Shown here: positions 7,611-14,899 of the stretch, piece by piece
Position numbering within the stretch: the stretch's first letter is position 1
Layout of the letters: every line of letters begins with the position of its first letter
Source of the DNA: an uncultured Verrucomicrobiota bacterium
GTDB lineage: Bacteria > Verrucomicrobiota > Verrucomicrobiia > Limisphaerales > UBA9464
DNA: 64,000 nucleotides
Assembly (NCBI GenBank): GCA_903907925.1
Contig: CAIVQB010000085.1
Coordinates: forward strand, 36,683-100,682
Direction: 5' to 3'
Position numbers and translations under genes: made by a program
Notes under the pieces: generated by a model
What the model was told of the DNA's origin: nothing
Database searches by the model: none
The model's input: the letters and a program-made list of their open reading frames with translations, nothing else

Positions 7611-8105
7611 ATGAATGATGACTTCGAACAGCATCTGACCCGCACGCCTCTCCGGAGCCTGCCGCCGAAATGGCGTCAGGACATTCTCCACGCCGCCACC
7701 CAGGCCGCCGCGATTCCGACATCCGAGATGCGTCGTCGACCCGCCGCGGCAAAACCGGCGGGATGGTGGAACACACTCTGGCTGCGGTTCCCGCTTCCCA
7801 CAATGGGACTCGCCGCCGCCTGGGCAGTGGTCTTTCTCTCCGGAACACTGGACAGCGCGCTCAACGGCCGGTCGAAGAATTCAGGCGGCGGTGTTTCCCA
7901 GGAACAAATGGCCTGGGCGCGAGCCCAACGTTCCGAACTTTGGCTCCTCGCGGGATTCTCCGATACGACCGCCGTCCACTCCGAACCCAGTCCGGCAACA
8001 CAACCGCCCCGTGCAGTCCAACGGCCTCGAAGCGACCGGAAACGTGACGACGACGATCGCTTTGGATTCCTACACGGGAACCAGTCGGAACTTGAGTCGG
8101 TTTGA
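7611..8105 (+). CDS. Single-pass membrane protein, candidate anti-sigma-like partner of the ECF factor
   Basis: A 164-residue protein that I do not recognise as a named family. Residues 1-55 are soluble and charged (DDFEQHLTRTPLRSLPPKWR, a form often seen at the N-terminus of verrucomicrobial proteins encoded after ECF factors). About 62-80 form one transmembrane segment (LPTMGLAAAWAVVFLSG), and the rest is a polar, low-complexity tail ending in DDDDR. Position after an ECF sigma gene, with an N-terminal cytoplasmic domain and one membrane span, is the layout of anti-sigma factors. There is no recognisable zinc-finger or RskA motif, so the role is inferred. Its stop overlaps a TTG that could start the next gene. 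Confidence 0.6.
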   Translation: MNDDFEQHLTRTPLRSLPPKWRQDILHAATQAAAIPTSEMRRRPAAAKPAGWWNTLWLRFPLPTMGLAAAWAVVFLSGTLDSALNGRSKNSGGGVSQEQMAWARAQRSELWLLAGFSDTTAVHSEPSPATQPPRAVQRPRSDRKRDDDDRFGFLHGNQSELESV

Positions 8106-8152
8106 TCGATCGCACCCTCTCACCCCTTTTTCAATTCCGCCCCATTCCCGCC

Positions 8153-10117
8153 ATGTCTCCCTCCGCCTACTACTGCTGGCTCTATGAGCGCCGCTTCACC
8201 TGGCTTGGCCTGCGACGCATCCAACCGCGGCCCGACCAAAACTTTCCCGCAGTCATCGCGTTAGTCACTCCGCTGATCATTACCGGATTGGTCCTGCTCC
8301 CGGCAGCAGTGCTGTCCCTGTTTATGCGATCGACAACGGGACCGCTGCCGGACGTGTACTACAACATCCTCGGTGCCATCGGATTCACCTGCGGGGTGAT
8401 TCACACTGGATTCGCCTGGCTGGTCTGGAACCAGCGCGCCGCAGGTCGACGAGCTTCCGGCACCACCACTCCCTCCGTTCGACCCGGAGGATTTGTCTGC
8501 TGGCTGGTAGGCCCGTTCTATCTGTTGGTGGTCAGTTTCATCACGCCGATCGCCCTGCTGATCGCAATCGAGAACGTTCGCGGGGCGCTGATGTGGAAAC
8601 GCGTCCGAACGGAATTTCAGGCGAAGGGGGAACATCTCTTTCTGAGCGAGATCGTCCCGCCGCCGGTGCCCGACGCGCAGAATTTCGCCAGCATCCCGCT
8701 GTTCACCGACCTGTTCGCCTACGGACACCAGACCAACTGGGTCAGCGGCAAACCTGTCCTCACCCAGACTCAATGGGACAACACCAACGCGATGGCCCGG
8801 TTCACAGTGTTTGCACTGCCGGATAAGTATTTGCCCGAGCGCGAACGCGAACGCGGGAAGAATTCACAAGGCCCTCGCACCATCCCACTCTCCGAATGGG
8901 CGATCGCGTTCCGTACCGCCATTTCAAACCAGACCGCGAGACCATCCTCACTCAAAAAGAATTCCAACACAGTTCAACTTCCCACCTATCCTGCCGCGGC
9001 ATCGGATGCGAGCGATGCGCAGGTGGTATTGACCGCGCTGTCGGTGGGCGACATGGAAATGACCTCCATTTGCGAGGCGAGTCACCGACCTTATACCCGG
9101 TTTCCGATCCATTGGGAGGACGGCTTTGCCACACTCCTGCCGCACTTGGCCAAGATGAAGGGATTGAGCCGATTTCTGGACATGCGCGTGGAAGCCAAGG
9201 TGGCCGCCGGGGATGTTTCAGGAGCGTTCGAGGATGCTCAGTGCGGCTTCCGAATCGTCAACGCGCTTCACTCGGAACCGTATCTCATTTCCCAACTGGT
9301 CCGGTTCGCCCAAGCCGCCATTGCTGGCCAGTCGGTTTGGCATGGAATTGCGCTCCATCGCTGGACCGATGCCCAACTTCAGGAATTCCAGCAGAACCTG
9401 ATGCAAACGCACTATGTCGCGGACACCGGACACGCAATCGAGGGTGAACGCGCTGGATCCATGACCGTCATGGAACAATGGGCTGGAAATTCACGCCGGT
9501 TTCGTGAAGAGATGCGGACTGTGGGCAGCCAGTCTGATACCGAGATTCCCCAGGGAATCGTGGCCAACTCCGCAGGTGGATCCATGATTCCCAGCGGATG
9601 GATTCGGCAGAACCAGGCGTCGATCGCCACCTACATGCAGTATCGAATCGACCAAGCCCGGACTTTGGTAGTCACCCCTCCGGCGTCGGGACTCGCCGCC
9701 GTTCTCAACCAGCCCAATTCCGGCGTCGCAGGTGAATCGGCCTTAATCGCGTCTCCAACGACGCCCTACAACATTTTTGTGAAAATGCTGCTCCCGGCCT
9801 TCGACAAGGCAATCCTCAAGGGCATTCGCAGCGACGTCACCGCCCGGATGGCCGGCACCGGATGCGCGCTGGAACGCTATCGGATCCGGCACGGCGACTA
9901 TCCGGCCACCCTCGCCGCGCTCGCCCCGGAATTTCTTCCTGATGCCCCGCGTGATCCGATGGACAATCAACCGTTGCGCTACGCCCGAACGTCCGACGGC
10001 CTCTTCCGTCTCTGGTCCACCGGATCGGACGGAGTGGACGACGGTGGCAAGGCACGTCACTCCCAACCCAATCCCGAAGCCGGTGAAAAAGGCCTCGACT
10101 GGGTCTGGCCCTATTGA
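8153..10117 (+). CDS. Large membrane-anchored protein of unknown function, verrucomicrobial type
   Basis: A 654-residue protein. Hydrophobic segments near residues 30-60, 72-93 and 115-145 anchor the N-terminus; the remaining about 500 residues are soluble. The C-terminal block around residues 575-654 (ALERYRIRHGDYPATLAALA, then a PxDPMDNQPLRY segment and WSTGSDGVDDGG) resembles the C-terminal region of many secreted verrucomicrobial and planctomycete proteins, where it is loosely pseudopilin-like. I chose the ATG at 8153; a TTG at 8102 overlapping the preceding stop is also in frame. It lies behind the sigma/anti-sigma-like pair and may be its target or signal-sensing output. No enzymatic motif was recognised. 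Confidence 0.72.
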   Translation: MSPSAYYCWLYERRFTWLGLRRIQPRPDQNFPAVIALVTPLIITGLVLLPAAVLSLFMRSTTGPLPDVYYNILGAIGFTCGVIHTGFAWLVWNQRAAGRRASGTTTPSVRPGGFVCWLVGPFYLLVVSFITPIALLIAIENVRGALMWKRVRTEFQAKGEHLFLSEIVPPPVPDAQNFASIPLFTDLFAYGHQTNWVSGKPVLTQTQWDNTNAMARFTVFALPDKYLPERERERGKNSQGPRTIPLSEWAIAFRTAISNQTARPSSLKKNSNTVQLPTYPAAASDASDAQVVLTALSVGDMEMTSICEASHRPYTRFPIHWEDGFATLLPHLAKMKGLSRFLDMRVEAKVAAGDVSGAFEDAQCGFRIVNALHSEPYLISQLVRFAQAAIAGQSVWHGIALHRWTDAQLQEFQQNLMQTHYVADTGHAIEGERAGSMTVMEQWAGNSRRFREEMRTVGSQSDTEIPQGIVANSAGGSMIPSGWIRQNQASIATYMQYRIDQARTLVVTPPASGLAAVLNQPNSGVAGESALIASPTTPYNIFVKMLLPAFDKAILKGIRSDVTARMAGTGCALERYRIRHGDYPATLAALAPEFLPDAPRDPMDNQPLRYARTSDGLFRLWSTGSDGVDDGGKARHSQPNPEAGEKGLDWVWPY

Positions 10118-10149
10118 CGACTCGACGAACCGTTGACGAAGCTTCCTCC

Positions 10150-10902
10150 GTGACAACTCTCGAATCCGTATTCCTGGGTGCTACCGAAACCCATTCGCCC
10201 GCCGAAATCCGCAAGGCGCTCGCCGCGGGGCTCGATCCACGAAAGCCCATCGGCGGACGAACGCCCGTGCAATGGATGCTGGAAATGTATTATCGGTCCG
10301 ATCTGTTCCCGGAGTGCCTTCGGATCCTGCTGGATGCCGGCGGAACCCTTGAGGATCCGGTTCTCGCACCGGTGTTGTTGAACGATGTGGAGGGCCTGCG
10401 TCGCGCATTGGCGGCGGACGCGGCGCTGATCCTTCACCGCACGAACCTCGTTTCGACGTTCACTCCACTGATCGGTGCCACCCTGCTTCACGTGGCGGCG
10501 GAGTATGGAAATCTGGCCGTCGCGCGGGAACTCATCACCGCGGGTGCCGATGTCAACGCCCGCGCCGACGTGGACGCCTTCGGATTGAACGGCCACACCC
10601 CGCTGTTTCACACTGTCAATTCCAACGCCAACCGCTCGGAGCCGTTGATGCGCCTGCTCCTGGAATCCGGCGCGCGGGCCGACATCGCGCTTCAGGGAAT
10701 CACCTGGGGCCAGGGTTTCGAATGGGAAACCACGGTGTTCGACGTGACGCCGATTTCCTACGCCCAACTTGGATTGCTGCCCCAATTCCAGCGAACCGAA
10801 AAAGACATCGACCACAACATCCGCCTGTTACTGAAGGCCGGCGTGCGTCCCGTGCCTCCGCTGCCCAACATTCCAAATCGGTATCTTCATCCGAGGAAGT
10901 AG
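10150..10902 (+). CDS. Ankyrin-repeat protein
   Basis: A 250-residue soluble protein with ankyrin repeats: HSPAEIRKALAAGLDPR near the N-terminus, a clear central repeat GATLLHVAAEYGNLAVAREL followed by ITAGADVNAR (about residues 121-152), and GHTPLFHTVNSN with MRLLLESGARADI after it. Ankyrin arrays mediate protein-protein contact; no target is evident. GTG at 10150 is chosen because the conserved region starts immediately after it. A TTG at 10114 overlapping the upstream stop would add 12 residues and couple translation to the preceding gene. No signal peptide is present. Confidence 0.8.
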   Translation: MTTLESVFLGATETHSPAEIRKALAAGLDPRKPIGGRTPVQWMLEMYYRSDLFPECLRILLDAGGTLEDPVLAPVLLNDVEGLRRALAADAALILHRTNLVSTFTPLIGATLLHVAAEYGNLAVARELITAGADVNARADVDAFGLNGHTPLFHTVNSNANRSEPLMRLLLESGARADIALQGITWGQGFEWETTVFDVTPISYAQLGLLPQFQRTEKDIDHNIRLLLKAGVRPVPPLPNIPNRYLHPRK

Positions 10903-10984
10903 ACGACAGCCGGCACCACACATTCCGCAGGACGAAATAACAACAAAGGCGCGAAGGCTGGGAGAATTCCGAATCCGACTTGAA

Positions 10985-11149
10985 ACGCGGCGGAATACGA
11001 AGCGCCACGTCGCTTCCGGCTCGGAGGGCGTGGTTCCACCCGCGCCCCAATTCGTCGCGAAACCCGCGTCAGGATACCCGCATCTCACCGTCCACGAACA
11101 GCGGCCGACTTTCCCGCAACAAAAACGCAGATGGGGCTCGGGTGGAACC
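10985..11149. repeat. Degenerate repeat relics: MITE half-end plus an 18-bp inverted repeat
   Basis: The 294-base gap between the ankyrin gene and the aminotransferase holds two signals. Bases 10985-11014 (CGCGGCGGAATACGAAGCGC, then CACGTCGCTT) resemble the left end of the MITE-like element found at 7435 and 13232. Bases 11032-11049 (GGTTCCACCCGCGCCCCA) and 11132-11149 form an 18-bp inverted repeat with one mismatch, and the same sequence recurs as GGTTCCACCCGAGCCCC near 18988. No gene is seen here. Confidence 0.65.
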
Positions 11150-11196
11150 GAGCCCTCAAAGGTTGGCGGTGTTCCTGCGGCGGCTCGATGTCTTGC

Positions 11197-12360
11197 TCAG
11201 CGCGTTCCTTCGAGGGTTTCCAGGACGCGATGCAGTTCGGCATCCGTATTGTAGTAGTGGGGACTCAACCGGATCCATTGGCGTCCATCGCGGGTGGTTC
11301 GCAATGAGGTGACAATGCCGGCTTCGCTCAGCGTCCGGTGCAGGGCGGCCATGTCACTTCCGGGCACGGCAAAGGTGGTGATGCCACCGGTGTTGTCGGG
11401 CGGCATTTCCGGTTGGAGCACTTCGCATCCCTTTTCCTGCAACGCGGCCACCAGCCAGGCCCGCTTGCGGCTCAGCTCCGCTGCGATGGATTCGATCCCC
11501 ACTTCCTCCAACAGCGCGAACGCAGCCCGCAGTCCGGCAATCCCGAGCAGATTCTGAGTCCCGGCCTCGTACTTCCGGGCATCACCGCGGAACTGAAGAT
11601 CGTCCTGAGTAAGAAACCCAGGAGAACGGACGTTGTGCCAGCCGTGGACGATCGGCTGCAGGCGGGCCTGCACTTCCTTTCGCACGTACAACACCCCGGC
11701 AGCGCAGGGTCCGAGCAGCCATTTGTGGGCATCCGCCGCGAGAAAATCGACGTGATCCACATAGGTCGGGAACGCGCCCAAGGTCTGGATCCCATCGATG
11801 CTGAGCAGGATCCCCCGCGAATGAAGCCATTTACCAAGGGCATCCACATTCACCCGCCATCCGGTGACAAAGTGGCAACTGGCCAGGGCGACCAGGCGGG
11901 TGTTCTCGTCCACCTGCCCCTGGACATCGATCAACCGGATCTTGCCGAGTTCGCGAACATTCAGCAGGCGCACTTCGACTCCCCGATCTGCCAGCGCCAT
12001 CCACGGATACACGTTCGAGGGATAGTCATCGTGATAGACGAGGATGTTGTGCCCCTTCTTCCACGGCATTCCGCCCGCGATGTAGCTCAGGGCCACCGAC
12101 GTCGGGCCGACAAACGCGATCTCGTCCGACTGCGCATGAAGGGCCTCGGCGACAATCCGGCGGGTGTCGGAAAGGTACTGGGGCGGCAGCGACGCCTCCT
12201 GATCATCAACCATCGCTACGAGCGCCCGGGCCTGCACCGCCTCGGCCACCCGACGCGGGAGTGGACACACCGAGGCATGGCCCAGATGGATCTTCGCAGC
12301 GGTCACCGGGAACTCGTGCCGGCGGAGTTCCTCGTTGGAGTGCAGTTCAGCAATCGTCAT
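11197..12360 (-). CDS. Class V aminotransferase (PLP; cysteine desulfurase/isopenicillin-N-epimerase-like)
   Basis: A 387-residue fold-type I PLP enzyme. SIDGIQTLGAFP (about 187-198) supplies the cofactor-ring Asp and Gln, and ADAHKWLLGP supplies the Schiff-base Lys213. The RYxAGTxN-like segment RKYEAGTQNLLGIAG lies near 285-300 and the C-terminal SPHYYNTDAEL matches the family. There is no obvious catalytic cysteine loop typical of IscS/SufS, so a selenocysteine-lyase/epimerase-like aminotransferase is more probable than Fe-S assembly. The substrate is unknown. It is read toward the ankyrin gene and shares the minus strand with terC, 48 bases away. Confidence 0.82.
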   Translation of the reverse strand: MTIAELHSNEELRRHEFPVTAAKIHLGHASVCPLPRRVAEAVQARALVAMVDDQEASLPPQYLSDTRRIVAEALHAQSDEIAFVGPTSVALSYIAGGMPWKKGHNILVYHDDYPSNVYPWMALADRGVEVRLLNVRELGKIRLIDVQGQVDENTRLVALASCHFVTGWRVNVDALGKWLHSRGILLSIDGIQTLGAFPTYVDHVDFLAADAHKWLLGPCAAGVLYVRKEVQARLQPIVHGWHNVRSPGFLTQDDLQFRGDARKYEAGTQNLLGIAGLRAAFALLEEVGIESIAAELSRKRAWLVAALQEKGCEVLQPEMPPDNTGGITTFAVPGSDMAALHRTLSEAGIVTSLRTTRDGRQWIRLSPHYYNTDAELHRVLETLEGTR

Positions 12361-12408
12361 TCCGGCCCACGCTAACCGAAAACCATCGGGGGTTCGAATG
12401 TCTTCTGC

Positions 12409-13134
12409 TCAGGAAACGGACGGCTTCGCCCGCTGACGGATGTTGAGCAACTCCACCCCGGCGGAGAACGCCATCGCGAAGTAGATGTAGCCCTTCGGCA
12501 CGTGTTGATGCAGGCCTTCCGCGATCAGCATGGTCCCGATCAGGATCAGGAAGGCCAGGGCCAGCATCTTGATGGTGGGATGTCGCTCCACAAATCCGGC
12601 GATGGCATTCACGAACACCAGCATGACGATCATGGCCATCACCACCGCGGCGATCATCACGCCGATCCGGTTCGACATGCCAACCGCGGTGATCACCGAG
12701 TCGAGCGAGAACACAATATCGAGCAGGAGGATCTGGACCACCGCCGCCTGAAACGACGGAACCCGCGCGGGTCCGTCGGCGGAATGGCCGCCCTCGATTT
12801 TTTCATGGATCTCGCGGGTGCTCTTAAACACCAGAAACAGGCCGCCCGCCAGAAGGATCACGTCCTTGCCCGAGACCGACCAGGTGCGTCCGGCGAAATC
12901 GGCCGACCAAAAGGGGTGGTCCAGTCGCATCACCCACGCCAGCGAACACAGCAGCAGGATCCGGGTGACCAACGCCAGTGCCAGTCCGGTGCGCCGTGCC
13001 CGGTCCCGCTGGTCCGACGGGAGCGTGTTGCTGAGAATCGAGATGAAGATCAGGTTGTCGATGCCGAGGACGATCTCCAGAAACGTCAGGGTCAGGAAAC
13101 CGATCCACACATCCGGGTCCGTCAGCCAGTCCAT
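12409..13134 (-). CDS. TerC family integral membrane protein
   Basis: A 241-residue polytopic protein of the TerC family, associated with metal-ion (manganese/tellurite-type) homeostasis at the inner membrane. The two acidic family motifs are visible in membrane helices: TFLEIVLGIDNLIFIS near residues 17-32 and LLLDIVFSLDSVITAVG near 135-152. About seven hydrophobic segments span the protein, and GYIYFAMAFSAGVELLN near the C-terminus is typical. Family members have been implicated in Mn export or metalation of secreted proteins. The specific ion here is not derivable. A MITE-like repeat begins about 100 bases from its start on the + coordinate side. Confidence 0.88.
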   Translation of the reverse strand: MDWLTDPDVWIGFLTLTFLEIVLGIDNLIFISILSNTLPSDQRDRARRTGLALALVTRILLLCSLAWVMRLDHPFWSADFAGRTWSVSGKDVILLAGGLFLVFKSTREIHEKIEGGHSADGPARVPSFQAAVVQILLLDIVFSLDSVITAVGMSNRIGVMIAAVVMAMIVMLVFVNAIAGFVERHPTIKMLALAFLILIGTMLIAEGLHQHVPKGYIYFAMAFSAGVELLNIRQRAKPSVS

Positions 13135-13231
13135 AGTCCGCGGACGCTACACCGGAACCGCATTGTGGCCAATGGAAGCGGGATCGGGGATTTCCACGGA
13201 GGCCACACTCCGGACAACGCCGCCCAACCTT

Positions 13232-13417
13232 TGGAGTGCGGCGGGAAGCGGAGCGCCACGCCGCTTTGGAACCGGTGGCGCGAACACCGAGCGCCGGAGC
13301 CGCCGCCTGGCCGGACGGGTGGGAACTTGAACCAGGCGTGGTGAATGAATCCGCGGCTTGCGAATCGGAATCCCGCGGCACAGCGGTGTCGACGCTTCGC
13401 TTTGCCACCGCACTCCA
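13232..13417 (+). repeat. MITE-like dispersed repeat, copy B
   Basis: The left end 13232-13265 matches copy A (7435-7468) at 33 of 34 positions. The right end 13382-13417 matches copy A's right end at 35 of 36. The internal 116 bases share nothing obvious with copy A, so the ends are conserved and the core is not. The 345-base gap between terC and pfp is almost entirely this element plus the pfp terminator, which begins two bases beyond its right end. Confidence 0.87.
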
Positions 13418-13418
13418 C

Positions 13419-13453
13419 AAAAAAACGCCGCGCGAACAGGGTCGCGCGGCGTT
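13419..13453 (-). terminator. Rho-independent terminator of the phosphofructokinase gene
   Basis: Reading the minus strand, an 11-bp GC stem (complements of 13442-13452 and 13425-13435, ACGCCGCGCGA/TCGCGCGGCGT) closes a 6-base loop and is followed by a run of seven T residues (complement of 13419-13425). It begins about 27 bases after the stop of the gene at 13480. Confidence 0.92.
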
Positions 13454-13479
13454 TGAAAGGAAGACGTTGGGCGTGCCGT

Positions 13480-14754
13480 TCAGGCACGCGGCGCTAGCAG
13501 CTTGTCGACCCGGCTCTTTTCCAGGTGAACGTAGCTGGGAAGGCCGTTGACGGTCGGCACCTTGACCTCGCCCACGATCAACGGGGCGGCGTACTCGACG
13601 AACTTCTCGGTCGGCATCATGCCGTCCTCGCTGATCCAGTCGCGCGGGATGAAATGTTCGACGTTGGCCACTTCGGACAACGGCTGGAGTTCGACGGTCC
13701 ACTTGTAGGGACTGGAGGAGAGACGGACGATCTTGGACATGAAGCCCGACTTGCCATCGACCGCAGCGCGGACGGCGGCGGCACCGCAGGCGAACGCTTC
13801 ATCGACGTCGGTCTGGCTGGCGAAATGAGCGGCAGCGCGCTGGGCGTAGCCGAGCTTCACCGTGCGGGTCTTCAGGTTCAACTTGCCCTGAACGATGACC
13901 GCGAGCGCATCGGCGGCACCGGAAAGCACCGGATGACCAAAGGCGTCGAGGCGGGATTTGTCAGCGCCGATTTCTTCGCCGGCGGCGTTCTTGAGACCTT
14001 CGCCGACCACCACGATGCAGTATTTCTCGGCAGCGACGGTGGCCTTGACCTTGTTGAGGAAGGCTTCCTCGTCGAGGGCGATTTCGGGCAACAGGATGAT
14101 GTGCGGCGGATGGGAGGGATTGCCCTGCTTGGCCAGCACAGTGCCGGCGGCGATCCAACCCGCGGCGCGGCCCATCACTTCAACGATGCAGCACGAACCG
14201 TCATCGGTGGCCATCGCGCCCACGTCGAGACCGATCTCCATCACCGTCGCGCAATTGTACTTCACCACAGAGCCGTAGCCCGGGCAGTGATCCGTGTGCG
14301 GCAAATCGTTGTCGATCGTCTTGGGCACACCGTTCACGCGCATCTCGTAGCCGCGCTTGACGGCTTCCTCATGGATTTTGTGGGCGGTGTCCTGGGAATC
14401 GTTGCCACCGGCGTAGAAGAAGTAGCGGATGTTGTGGGCTTTGAAGACCTCGAACAGCCGGTCCATGTCCTGGGCGGCCTTTTCCGGCTTCTTCTTGAAA
14501 TCGATCTTGTAACGGCAGGTACCGAGAGCGGCCGCCGGGGTGTGCTTGAGGCCGTCGATGGCCTTGGCCTTTTCGTCGTTCAGGTCGATGAGGTCCTCGT
14601 TGAGGATGCCCAGGATACCGTTGAGGCCGCCGTAAATGTTCTCGATGTAGTCGTGCCGACCCGCCTCGGTGATCACGCCGGCCACCGACGCATTGATGAC
14701 CGCGGTGGGGCCGCCCGACTGGGCGACCAAAAGGTTTCCGATAAGTTCAGCCAT
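13480..14754 (-). CDS. pfp: Diphosphate-fructose-6-phosphate 1-phosphotransferase
   Basis: A 424-residue phosphofructokinase-family enzyme that interconverts fructose 6-phosphate and fructose 1,6-bisphosphate. The nucleotide-site motif is GGND (116-119) where ATP enzymes have GGDG, and the substrate loop reads PKTIDND (144-150), with the Lys that marks PPi-dependent enzymes where ATP enzymes have Gly. LLVAQSGGPTAVINAS begins the Rossmann fold and EVMGRAAGWIAAG carries the MGR substrate-binding motif. The reaction is reversible, so it can serve glycolysis and gluconeogenesis. It is monocistronic between its own terminator and the ABC permease gene. Confidence 0.92.
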   Translation of the reverse strand: MAELIGNLLVAQSGGPTAVINASVAGVITEAGRHDYIENIYGGLNGILGILNEDLIDLNDEKAKAIDGLKHTPAAALGTCRYKIDFKKKPEKAAQDMDRLFEVFKAHNIRYFFYAGGNDSQDTAHKIHEEAVKRGYEMRVNGVPKTIDNDLPHTDHCPGYGSVVKYNCATVMEIGLDVGAMATDDGSCCIVEVMGRAAGWIAAGTVLAKQGNPSHPPHIILLPEIALDEEAFLNKVKATVAAEKYCIVVVGEGLKNAAGEEIGADKSRLDAFGHPVLSGAADALAVIVQGKLNLKTRTVKLGYAQRAAAHFASQTDVDEAFACGAAAVRAAVDGKSGFMSKIVRLSSSPYKWTVELQPLSEVANVEHFIPRDWISEDGMMPTEKFVEYAAPLIVGEVKVPTVNGLPSYVHLEKSRVDKLLAPRA

Positions 14755-14899
14755 AGGATGTCTTCCGTTGAAAAGCGGCGCTCACCTTGCCCGTCTGCGG
14801 GAAGCCGAAGCAAGGCGGGAATGCAACGGCGATAGGGACGCTCGGATTAGGGAACCCTGTGCCGCGCCGAGCCGGAAACACCACCAAACAGCCGGGCTA

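Noticed and set aside
7336..7848. A 170-codon minus-strand frame across the repeat at 7435
   Set aside because: Its ECGGxAKRRHR segment is the translated repeat end and recurs opposite 13382-13417; repeat-derived, not a gene.
13525..14835. A 436-codon open frame on the plus strand opposite pfp
   Set aside because: It lies opposite a fully supported PPi-phosphofructokinase; the translation is Gly/His/Asp-rich and featureless.
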